In this document: positions 1 to 7,600 of the stretch, piece after piece
How positions within the stretch are numbered: the first letter of the stretch is position 1
Layout of the letters: the number at the start of each line of letters is the position of its first letter
Assembly: GCA_031281815.1 (NCBI GenBank)
Contig: JAITEY010000164.1
Coordinates: 1-15,278 of the forward strand
Reading direction: 5' to 3'
Source of the DNA: Desulfovibrio sp.
GTDB taxonomy: Bacteria > Desulfobacterota > Desulfovibrionia > Desulfovibrionales > Desulfovibrionaceae
DNA length: 15,278 nt
Translations under genes and position numbers: made by a program
The notes under the pieces: generated by a model
Database searches by the model: none
The model's input: only the letters and a program-made list of their open reading frames with translations
Told to the model about the DNA's origin: nothing

Positions 1-261
1 AAACAGTATCACGTCATAGAAGTCATGGCCTGTCCCGGCGGCTGTATCGACGGCGGCGGCCAGCCGTATCACCGCGGGCGTGCGGATATTCTGAAAAAGC
101 GCATGAAGGCGCTGTACGCCGAGGACAAGGGCAAGGTTCTGCGCAAATCGCATGAAAATCCCTTCATCAAGAAACTGTATGCGGAATTTCTGGGCGAACC
201 GCACAGCGAACTCGCCCATGAACTGCTGCACACCCACTATGTGAAACGCCCGCGCATGTAA
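1..261 (+). CDS. hndD: NADP-reducing [FeFe]-hydrogenase catalytic subunit, C-terminal end (partial, 5' truncated by window)
   Basis: This is the last 86 codons of a gene read in frame from base 1 to a TAA at 259-261. The stretch EVMACPGGCIDGGGQP (codons 7-22) is the third H-cluster signature of [FeFe]-hydrogenases (ExMxCxxGCxxGGGQP). Its two cysteines, at bases 31-33 and 43-45, bind the catalytic H-cluster. It runs directly into a small-subunit-type tail (RKSHENPFIKKLYAEFLGEP ... HELLHTHY) that packs around the catalytic domain. In periplasmic Desulfovibrio hydrogenases this tail is a separate protein (HydB); the fusion seen here is the cytoplasmic HndD/CpI arrangement, so an NADP-linked HndABCD complex is likely but the other subunits lie outside the window. 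The family and the end of the gene are certain; the exact hndD name is inferred. Its last 51 bases and downstream hairpin recur at 647-869. Confidence 0.9.
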   Translation, partial: KQYHVIEVMACPGGCIDGGGQPYHRGRADILKKRMKALYAEDKGKVLRKSHENPFIKKLYAEFLGEPHSELAHELLHTHYVKRPRM

Positions 262-432
262 TACCGTTTCAAGTCGGCAATCGGCGCGATTGTCGTCGGG
301 AATCGGGGGCGCGGCATGGAAGCGGCGGATTTTGCCGCTGAACGACAGTATCTTTGCGACAACGTAAACGGGGGGCCGCTGTGCCCCCCGAAAAATTTTC
401 AAGCTGCAATCGCGTGAGACGACGAAAGGGGC
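211..432 (+). repeat. Direct repeat copy 1: end of hydrogenase gene plus downstream hairpin
   Basis: This segment covers the last 51 bases of the hydrogenase gene, its stop codon and the GC-rich hairpin behind it. It matches 647-869 in the same orientation, about 436 bp apart. Over the first ~63 bases I count only two differences. The middle part (about 318-360) is strongly diverged, then similarity returns around the hairpin and ends near gacgacgaaaggggc (418-432). Confidence 0.85.
369..390 (+). terminator. GC-rich stem-loop downstream of hydrogenase gene, probable terminator
   Basis: CGGGGGGC (369-376) pairs with GCCCCCCG (383-390) across a 6-base loop, an 8-bp perfect stem about 107 bases past the stop codon. 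It is followed by AAAAATTTT rather than a pure T-run, so it is not a textbook intrinsic terminator. On the other strand the hairpin is followed by GTTTACGTT. Transcription termination or mRNA 3'-end protection is the likely role, supported by the stem being retained in the second copy. Confidence 0.6.
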
Positions 433-646
433 AGGGCGGCGCGTCTGAATTTCGTTGCGGCACAACATAACAGCTTGCCGGCATCGCCGGGTTGACCAAC
501 TTTTCTCGTTGCTCGGACGGGAAATTTCGTTGCCGCAGTAAGAAAAATTAGTTGCGCCATCTTTGGCGAAGCGGAGCTTGCGCTCCAGACAAAGAAATTG
601 TATGGTGAACTTTAGGGCGAGCAGCAATCTGCCTGCAAGCTGCAAG

Positions 647-869
647 CTCGCCCGTGAACTGCTGCACACCCACTATGTGAAACGCCCGCGCATGTCATAC
701 CGTTTCAAGACGGCAATCATTGCGATTGTCGTCGGGAAGCGGAGGGCGCGGTATGGACGCGGCGGGATTTACCGTCGCATACCTGTATTTTAGCAATAAC
801 ACAAACGGGGGGCCTCTGTGCCCCCCGAAAAACTTTCAAGCCGTAATTGCGGGAGACGACGGAAGGGGC
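647..869 (+). repeat. Direct repeat copy 2: orphan tail of hydrogenase gene plus hairpin
   Basis: This is the second, detached copy of the hydrogenase 3' end. It can still be read as ELLHTHYVKRPRM, but the TAA stop is replaced by TCA (bases 696-698 region) and no upstream hydrogenase sequence is attached. It behaves as a gene-end fossil or a deletion scar upstream of the chemoreceptor gene. High conservation of the former coding end with no reading frame to protect suggests a fairly recent duplication, gene conversion, or selection on the RNA. Confidence 0.85.
806..827 (+). terminator. GC-rich stem-loop in repeat copy 2, upstream of the chemoreceptor gene
   Basis: CGGGGGGC (806-813) pairs with GCCCCCCG (820-827) with a 6-base loop. 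The stem is identical to that at 369-390 while the loop and the flanks differ. It is followed by AAAAACTTT. It would shield the chemoreceptor gene from upstream read-through, which would place the chemoreceptor promoter in the ~80 bases after it or make expression depend on read-through. Confidence 0.5.
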
Positions 870-906
870 TTGCGCCCCTCATATTCTTCCGCAAGGAGTA
901 AGGGTC

Positions 907-3324
907 ATGAGCACAAAAATCAGAATTATTTCGGGCTTTATCGTCATGATAATCATACTGGCCGGCGTTTCAATTCTCAGTTACACCGGGCTCAACAAGG
1001 CGTCGACACTGTTTCTCGACTTCGTTCGTGTTGTACGCCTCAATGTTGCTACAGGCGATATTGAAAAAGGCATCAATACCTCGGCCTACTATTTGGAAAA
1101 GTTTATGCGATTATCGGACGCAAAGGATATGGAACGCTCCATAGTCGCCCAGCAAAAAACATTGGAGGCCGCTGAACAGGGCTTGGAATATATCGTAAAG
1201 CCTGAACGAAAAAAGATGATGGAGCAAGCTGCAACTCGTTTGCGGACGTATGTTGAAGAACTCAAGAAGATTGGTAATGTATTTGAACCTTGGTATACCG
1301 ACTACCATAAGGTGATTGGTCCGACTTTCAAAGCAGCGGAAAAGCATATCGGCGATATCGGCGATCTTGCCCTTAAAGTGAATAATATAGACTTGCTCCG
1401 CCAGACCAATGATGTATGGCGCATGCTGGTCAACCTTGATGCAGCCCTCGCCGGCTTCCGCGAGCACGCTGTTGAAGCGAATGCCGTTGCGGTTGACAGG
1501 CTTCTGGAGCAAGGGAAAACATTCAACGACCATTTCGGCGCATCGCTTACCACTGAAGAAGGCAGGCGTATTTTTTCCCAATATCAGGCAAATTTCGATG
1601 CTGTTGCCGACGCATACCGGAAAAACAGACAGCAGGTTATGCGTGCCGAGGAAATATTGCAGGAGGCATATGGTTGGGATACTGAATTGGAAGAGGTCAG
1701 CCGCATTTTAAGTCAATCCTCGACTGAAGATCAAAGCAAGACACAAGCTGAGATTATCGCTTCCAACGACAGTACTTTGGCTTTTACCCTTGTTTCTTCG
1801 GCCTGCGGTCTCCTTGTCGGCGTACTTTTCGCCGTGTTTATTATTGTCAAACTGATTGCGGTATTGCACAAGGTTGCCGCGTACGCCGGAGCCATAGCCG
1901 AAGGCGATTTTGAGTACAATATCGCCATCAATGAAAGAGGAGAAATAGGAGAGCTGGTTAATGCCATGCGTACTATACCGAACGTGCTGAACGATATTTT
2001 GGATACATATAAAAAATTGGCGAACGATATTCAGTACGGAAGATTACAAAGTCAAGCTGATGCTGCACATTTTAAGGGCAGTTTCGCTACTTTGATCAAC
2101 GGCACAAATAATATCGTGAGCAACTTGTGCGGCATTATCGACAATATACCGACACCGGTAGTCTTGATAAACAAAGAGGCTAAAGCAGAGTACCTTAACC
2201 GGCAAGCCAAGGAAGTCGCCGGATCCGACGGTGTCGGTAAAACCTGCAGGCAGCTTTTCAGCCGAGAGGATACCGACACGCCCGGCGATGCGCTGAGAAA
2301 AGCCGTTGAATCCAAGAGGCCGGCCACGGCGGAAACGCGCTGCAGGCCGCGCGGGAGAGAAATGGATATCTCCTATACCGCCCTGCCCGTTCTGGATAAG
2401 GACAGCGCCCTCACTGCCGTGTTGCTGCTCATCACAGACCTGACGGCAATAAAAGAAACCGCCCGCATCATACTCAAGGCGGCAGGCCAGGCGTCGGGTA
2501 TCGCAAGCCGTGTGGCCGCGGCATCGGAAGAACTCTCGGCTCAGGTTGAAGAGGTGTCGCGCGGGGCGGAAGCCCAGCGCGCGCGCGTCGAGGAAACGGC
2601 GAGCGCCATGAGCGAAATGAATTCCACAGTGTTGGAAGTGGCGCGCAATGCCGGTCAGGCATCTGAACAGAGCGGGCTGACCAATGAGAAGGCCCGGAAC
2701 GGGGCTCAACTGGTCAATCAAGTCGTCGGCGCCATCAAGCATGTCAACGCCGTGGCGGCGGCACTGCAGAGCGATATGCAGGAACTCGGCACGCAAGCCG
2801 AAAGTATCGGCGGCGTGATGAACGTCATCTCCGATATTGCCGACCAGACCAACCTTTTGGCGTTGAATGCGGCCATTGAAGCGGCCAGGGCAGGCGAGGC
2901 CGGGCGCGGTTTCGCGGTGGTGGCCGATGAAGTGCGCAAGCTGGCGGAAAAAACCATGACGGCCACCAGGGAAGTCGGCAGCAGCATCGGCGCCATACAG
3001 CAATCAACGAAGACGAACATTCAGGAAGTCGGTTCGGCGGTGACGCACATCGGCGAGGCCACAGGGTTGGCCGATGCCTCCGGAGCGGCGCTTAAGGAAA
3101 TTGTGGAACTGGCAACGTCCAACTCTTCCGTAGTGGCTTCCATAGCTACGGCTGCGGAGCAGCAAAGTGCGACTTCGGAAGAAATCAACAGGTCCATTGA
3201 GGAGATCAACCGCATCGTCGGCGAAACTTCGAGCGGTATGGTGCAGTCTTCCGCTGCGGTTCAGGAATTGTCGCAAATGGCGCAGGAATTGAATCGTGTT
3301 ATGGATCAGTTGGCGAGGCAATAA
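907..3324 (+). CDS. Methyl-accepting chemotaxis protein with HAMP and PAS domains
   Basis: This is an 805-residue transmembrane chemoreceptor. ATG 907 is chosen over an in-frame TTG at 847 because AAGGAG (893-898) sits at the right distance before it and the first membrane helix follows at once. Order of parts: TM1 (~8-27); an extracytoplasmic, largely helical sensor (~31-290); TM2 (~291-317); HAMP (~318-370) and a second HAMP-like linker (~371-405); a PAS domain (~407-515, starting CGIIDNIPTPVVLINKEAKA); and the MCP signalling coiled coil (~530-790). The kinase-contacting hairpin tip, DQTNLLALNAAIEAARAGE, is at 646-664. It should form arrays with CheA/CheW and steer flagellar motion; the ligand is unknown. 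There is no C-terminal CheR/CheB-docking pentapeptide (it ends QLARQ). By eye the first half is clearly more AT-rich than the signalling half. No che genes are adjacent. Confidence 0.95.
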   Translation: MSTKIRIISGFIVMIIILAGVSILSYTGLNKASTLFLDFVRVVRLNVATGDIEKGINTSAYYLEKFMRLSDAKDMERSIVAQQKTLEAAEQGLEYIVKPERKKMMEQAATRLRTYVEELKKIGNVFEPWYTDYHKVIGPTFKAAEKHIGDIGDLALKVNNIDLLRQTNDVWRMLVNLDAALAGFREHAVEANAVAVDRLLEQGKTFNDHFGASLTTEEGRRIFSQYQANFDAVADAYRKNRQQVMRAEEILQEAYGWDTELEEVSRILSQSSTEDQSKTQAEIIASNDSTLAFTLVSSACGLLVGVLFAVFIIVKLIAVLHKVAAYAGAIAEGDFEYNIAINERGEIGELVNAMRTIPNVLNDILDTYKKLANDIQYGRLQSQADAAHFKGSFATLINGTNNIVSNLCGIIDNIPTPVVLINKEAKAEYLNRQAKEVAGSDGVGKTCRQLFSREDTDTPGDALRKAVESKRPATAETRCRPRGREMDISYTALPVLDKDSALTAVLLLITDLTAIKETARIILKAAGQASGIASRVAAASEELSAQVEEVSRGAEAQRARVEETASAMSEMNSTVLEVARNAGQASEQSGLTNEKARNGAQLVNQVVGAIKHVNAVAAALQSDMQELGTQAESIGGVMNVISDIADQTNLLALNAAIEAARAGEAGRGFAVVADEVRKLAEKTMTATREVGSSIGAIQQSTKTNIQEVGSAVTHIGEATGLADASGAALKEIVELATSNSSVVASIATAAEQQSATSEEINRSIEEINRIVGETSSGMVQSSAAVQELSQMAQELNRVMDQLARQ

Positions 3325-3392
3325 ACCGCATTACAGCAGGGTTGAGACAAGAAGGGGGATACCCGGACAACTCCTGTCTGTATTGTAACCGG

Positions 3393-3429
3393 CGGCGCGG
3401 CGTTGCGTTTTCCGGACGTTGCCGCGCCG
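3393..3429. other. Inverted repeat between convergent genes
   Basis: CGGCGCGGC (3393-3401) pairs with GCCGCGCCG (3421-3429), a 9-bp all-GC stem around a 19-base loop, about 70 bases after the chemoreceptor stop. No T-run follows on either strand, so it is not a clear intrinsic terminator. A second pairing, CGGACG with CGTCCG (about 3413-3445), overlaps it, so the two folds compete. It may end or protect the chemoreceptor mRNA. Confidence 0.4.
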
Positions 3430-3453
3430 AATCATGAATCGTCCGGCGTCGCG

Positions 3454-3493
3454 AAAAAGAAAAGCGGTTACGGGGAAGTCTCTGTAACCGCTT
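3454..3493 (-). terminator. Rho-independent terminator of the aminotransferase unit
   Basis: On the minus strand AAGCGGTTAC (3493-3484) pairs with GTAACCGCTT (3471-3462), a 10-bp stem with a 12-base loop, followed at once by TTTCTTTTT (3462-3454 region). It begins about 41 bases past the aminotransferase stop codon. Strong stem plus T-tract fits an intrinsic terminator. Confidence 0.85.
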
Positions 3494-3534
3494 GAAGTGT
3501 CTGCCGGCAACGGCAGGAAGCAGGCAATCGCCTC

Positions 3535-4611
3535 TCAACGTTTCAGGCAGACGGTCAGGGCCTTGAGCAGCGTATCAACGTTCTCCGGGCGGGCGGTATG
3601 CCCCATGAGGCCGATGCGCCATATCTTACCGGCAAGAGGACCGAGTCCGTTGCCGATCTCTACGGCAAACTCCTTCAGCAGTCGGGAACGCACCCCGGCA
3701 TCGTCGGCGCCTTCGGGAATGCCCACCGCATTGAGCATGGGCAGCCTGAACTCCTCCTCCACATACATGGGAATGCCGAGCTTATCCAGGCCGGCGACCA
3801 ACTGCTCGTGGGCGGCGCGGTGCCGCGCATGCACCTTGTCCTCCCCTTCGTCCAGAAAGCGGCGCACGGCGGCGTACAACGCGTAAATCATGTTGACGGG
3901 CGCCGTGTGGTGATAGGCGCGGGTGTTGCCCTCCCAGTAGTTCATAATCATGGTGAGATCCAGGTACCAGTTGGGCACTTTGCTCTTGCGCGCCTTGAGT
4001 TTGGCAAGCGCGCGGTCGGAAAAGGACAGGGGCGCCAGACCCGGAGGACAGGAAAGGCACTTCTGGGTGCCGCTGTACAGGGCATCCGCGCCCCATTCGT
4101 CCATGCGCACCGGGATGCCGCCCAGGCTGGTCACGCAGTCGACAAGATACAGCGCGCCGGTAGGTCGCACCAGATCGCCGATTTCCCGCACAGGATTGCG
4201 GACGCCGGTCGAGGTTTCGGCATGAACCACGGCAACGATGCCGTACTTTTCTCCTTTGAGTTTTTCCGCTGCCAGGGCGGGCACAACGGGAGTCCCCCAC
4301 TCGAACTGCAGGGAATCCACCTGAGCTCCCAGGCGTCCGGCCACGTCTTCCATACGTTTGCCGAAAACGCCGTTCGTCAGTACCAGCACTTTGTCCCCAT
4401 GCTCCACAAGGTTGACGAAACAGGTCTCCATGCCGGAGGATCCCGTGCCCGACATGGGCATAGTCAGGCGGTTGGAAGTCCCGATAATCGCTTTCAGATC
4501 TTCTTTGACCGCGTCCATGATCCTTATGAAAAGGGGATCAAGGTGACCTATCGTCGGCTCGGCAAGGGCGGCGTACACCTCGTCGTACACGCAGGAAGGT
4601 CCGGGGCCCAT
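3535..4611 (-). CDS. Class V PLP-dependent aminotransferase (alanine/serine-glyoxylate aminotransferase type)
   Basis: This protein transfers an amino group between an amino acid (alanine or serine in known relatives) and a keto acid such as glyoxylate, using pyridoxal phosphate in the cytoplasm. From ATG 4611 it is 358 residues. Visible family marks are MGPGPS at 1-6 (substrate end of the fold), SGTGSSGMET at 54-63 (cofactor phosphate contact), AETSTG at 131-136, LVDCVTSLGG at 156-165 with the PLP-ring aspartate D158, YSGTQKCLSCPPG with the Schiff-base lysine K184, and a C-terminal RIGLMGH motif. Relatives are usually a little longer before the GPGPS motif and this ATG has no ribosome site. 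A CTG at 4650 has AAGGAG six bases upstream and adds 13 residues, so I think the true start is there (3535-4650). It lies 23 bases after the large membrane protein gene and is probably co-transcribed. Substrate is not determinable. Confidence 0.93.
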   Translation of the reverse strand: MGPGPSCVYDEVYAALAEPTIGHLDPLFIRIMDAVKEDLKAIIGTSNRLTMPMSGTGSSGMETCFVNLVEHGDKVLVLTNGVFGKRMEDVAGRLGAQVDSLQFEWGTPVVPALAAEKLKGEKYGIVAVVHAETSTGVRNPVREIGDLVRPTGALYLVDCVTSLGGIPVRMDEWGADALYSGTQKCLSCPPGLAPLSFSDRALAKLKARKSKVPNWYLDLTMIMNYWEGNTRAYHHTAPVNMIYALYAAVRRFLDEGEDKVHARHRAAHEQLVAGLDKLGIPMYVEEEFRLPMLNAVGIPEGADDAGVRSRLLKEFAVEIGNGLGPLAGKIWRIGLMGHTARPENVDTLLKALTVCLKR

Positions 4612-4647
4612 GAGCAGGGTTGCTTTGATTTCGTCCAGAAGTCCGGC

Positions 4648-4662
4648 CAGTCTCTTCTCCTT
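4648..4662 (-). promoter_or_regulatory. Ribosome binding site and probable CTG start of the aminotransferase gene
   Basis: On the minus strand AAGGAG (4662-4657) is followed after six bases by CTG (4650-4648), which is in frame with the aminotransferase. It gives an N-terminus reading AGLLDEIKATLLMGPGPS after the initiator. Between the upstream in-frame stop (4719-4717) and ATG 4611 there is no ATG, GTG or TTG in this frame. The conventional ATG has no purine-rich site in front of it. CTG initiation is rare but known. Confidence 0.55.
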
Positions 4663-4673
4663 CGGGTCAGGGT

Positions 4674-7600
4674 TCAGGTAGGGTTCAGGTTCACACCGGT
4701 GAGCCTGGACATGTCTTCAAGATACTGTTCGCGGCGGGCGAGATAAAAGGCCAGGGGCCGGGCGAAATCCAGTCCCATGAGTCCGTCCACCAGCATCTGG
4801 CTGATTTCGCGCACCCTGGTCAGCACGATCTGGGAGCCCGCGAAAGTCATGCGTTCATCCTCGGTCATTTCCTTCATCATGGCCTTCAGCGTATCGCGCG
4901 CCCGCGGCTGGTACATCCAGAAATACATAAGATCCAAAGCATTGATGATGACGATTTTTTTCAGATCCGCGGCCTCGCGCCCGACCCCGGAGGCGGGGTC
5001 GCGCCCTGCCCGTGAGGCGGGGTCGCCGGGACGGCTCAGCACGTCCGCTATATTTTCTTCGGGGAACAGCACTTCCAGCCTTTCGCAGCAGTCGAACAGG
5101 CGGGCGAAACTGTCCGTATAGTCCCGGCTGCGCTGCTTGAGATATTCTTCCTTGTCCGCCCAGCCCTCAATCATGGCCGCCACGGTGTCCGAAGCCAGCT
5201 TGGCAAGTACGGCTGCGCCCATAGCCGGGTAGATCACCGGCCAGCCCATGTGGAGGCATATTTCCAGGGCGATCCGGTCATACACCACGGAAACCGGAAT
5301 AGCCAGGGCGCTGCGGAACAGATTGCCTATGGCAGCCGCCTTGGGAAAACCGCGAAAGATGTTGTGTGCGGCTATGTACAGTCCGTTTACCATGCTCATG
5401 ATCGTGTAAACAAATACCGGGCTGTTCAGGGAATCCACGCCCAAACCGTCGCTGAGCAGGCAGATGCGGACCAGATACTCCAGCAACGGCACGGAAATGC
5501 CGGTGTACATCAGGGAATCGCACAGTCTGGCCCAGCTCAGATAATCGTGCCAGTCCAGCAGGGTGGAGCGGTTAAGCCCACCTCCCGCCATCATGGCCTG
5601 CAGAATATTGCGGAAGCCCGTGACGGCAAACCAGATGACCGGCCCAAACCAGGCCAGTATCCACCAGTCCTGCGTATAGTAGAACGTCACGGCGGCCGCG
5701 AGAAAGCCGAAAATCACCTTGGCCGTGTTGCTCAGGGAACTGTTCAGATAGGTCGGGCCGAGCCGGCAGCGCGGGCGGACCGCACCCCGGTCGCCGCAAT
5801 CCTCGCGCAGGCGGTCGCGGCTGACCCCGCCCAAGGTGGTGACGGCGCGCGCGCCCGGGTGGTAACGGGCCGATTTGACATCGGCACGCCAGGAGGAAGT
5901 TTTTTCATTGTCCAGATCGTCGAGAAACGGCAGGCAACTGAGCAGACGGGTCGGGGAGAAGCCGACGGCGCGGCGCCGCGGCTTGGTGTACGTCACGATA
6001 CGTTTGATATCCTGCACAAAAGGAATAAAACGGTGCCTGAAACTTTGCCCGCTGAGTTCCCGGCGCGTGCGCGCCGGCAAAGTTTCCATAAAGGCGAAGC
6101 CCATGCCCAGGAACAGCGTGGAACGGCTGGTGGAATCGCTGCCTATGCGCAAACCCAGCGGCCTGTCGGCGTAAAAACCTCTGAGCGTCTGGATGTTGCG
6201 CAGTATTTCCGTAAACAGTTCGAGCCGGTCGCTCCGTTGCGCGCCGCCTGCAGGGGGCGGAGCGCCTTCTCCGCAGTCTGCCGGGAATAGACCGTCTTCC
6301 CCGCAACCGGCGGGAGACCGCTCCGGTTCCGCGGCATCCCCGTCCGACCCGCCGGAGAGCCTGCTCCGGCAGTTGCGGATGAGTCGCTTCAGGGCCACGG
6401 CGCTGCCTTCGTTGATCGCGTACTGCAGTTCGCTGACGGCTTCGAGGTCCGGCATCCTGCCTTCCGCGTAATTTTTGAGATTGTATATTTCAAGATGGCT
6501 GATCATACCCCGGCACAGGTAGAGCAACTCCAGCACATCTTCCACATACAGGTTGCAAAGGTTCAGGATGATGTGCGACGGGCTGCGCACACCGGTCAGT
6601 TTCGCAACCAGTTCCGCGGGCGTCAGACGCATGATTTCCGGCAGCGCCTCCCTGCTTTCCGGGCTTGCGTCCGGCAGGACCATGGGATTTTTGTCCCGAT
6701 TCAGCCATTCGCGGTTGATGACGTCCGGGCTGAGTCCCAGCGCGGCCGTTTGTCGAGCGAGGTTTTGCCGGGCGTATGCCTCTTCCCCGATCTCTGCCGC
6801 GGGTTCCGGGGCGGCGGCCCGGGCGTCGACGGCTTCGCGGATGCGGCGGTATATGATATCCGAGAGGTGGGTGCGTGAACTCTGCCCCTGTCCCACAAAA
6901 GCTATGAACTCCTCGCGGGATATCTCCCTCGGCTCCGCCCCGTACTGGGCGCCTATGGCGAAACGCAGGCTGCTGTTGTAGCTGTCGAGCAGGCGCAGAA
7001 TATAGAGATGATGGTATGCCGTGGCTTCGCGGCCTGAGGCGGCCAAGGCGAGGACGGCGCTGTCCGCGCGGAAAAATTCCACCGTTTCGCGCCAGTCCCT
7101 GAACCCGCGGGGCTCCCAGACTATCTGCACGGGGCGGTCGCGGAACACGGCCTGGAATTCCACGCCCACGCGCACCTTGATGCCCATGATGTCGGCGGCC
7201 TGGAGCAGTTCGGACGCGGCTTCGGGTTCCACAAAATTGTAGTAGATGACGTCGAGATTGCGGATGCCCTTGACCCAGGCGTCCATGATCAGGTGGGTCG
7301 GAGATTTCCGGCCCTTGGTATTGACATCGTGCACATGGTGGTCGTAGGTGATCTGGTTCCATTCCTCGGGCATTTCCAGCAGGTAATAGCGTCGCAGCAT
7401 CTTGCGCACTATCCTGCGCCTGCCGCTCGCCGCCCTGCGGAAATCATGGGCCAGGCTAAGCTGCTCCGCTGTGTTGCCGCGGGCGCGGATCAGGCTTTTC
7501 ATAATTTGGATGAGCACGCGGCCTGTGTTGTAGCGGAACGAACCGCGCGAAGAGGACAGAACATCCGTGTGCAGGGCCGCCAGGGCGCTGATGCGGTCTT

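Larger units (their letters stand above)
262..906. other. 645-bp non-coding region with duplicated gene tail and several stem-loops
   Basis: No convincing gene lies here. It contains the end of repeat copy 1, a 214-bp spacer (433-646), and repeat copy 2. The spacer holds a run of short inverted repeats: CCGGC/GCCGG (478-490), CGCCA/TGGCG (555-568), GGAGC/GCTCC (573-586) and GGGCGAGC/GCTCGCCC (615-622 with 646-653), the last straddling the start of repeat copy 2. A 15-base near-repeat, aatttcgttgcggca (448-462), recurs with one change at 523-537. Just before the chemoreceptor there is another small hairpin, GGGGC-TTGC-GCCCC (865-878). I see no convincing sigma-70 or sigma-54 promoter. Confidence 0.6.

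Noticed and set aside
563..793. 76-codon open frame containing ELLHTHYVKRPRM upstream of the chemoreceptor
   Set aside because: The hydrogenase-like residues come from the duplicated gene tail; the rest is unrelated, the start would be TTG, and no ribosome site is seen. Treated as a repeat, not a gene.
847..906. TTG start 20 codons upstream for the chemoreceptor
   Set aside because: ATG 907 has a proper ribosome site and begins just before the first membrane helix; the extension crosses a hairpin and repeat copy 2.
3598..4746. 382-codon open frame on the plus strand opposite the aminotransferase
   Set aside because: It is antisense to a recognisable class V aminotransferase with all motifs intact; no ribosome site and no recognisable product.
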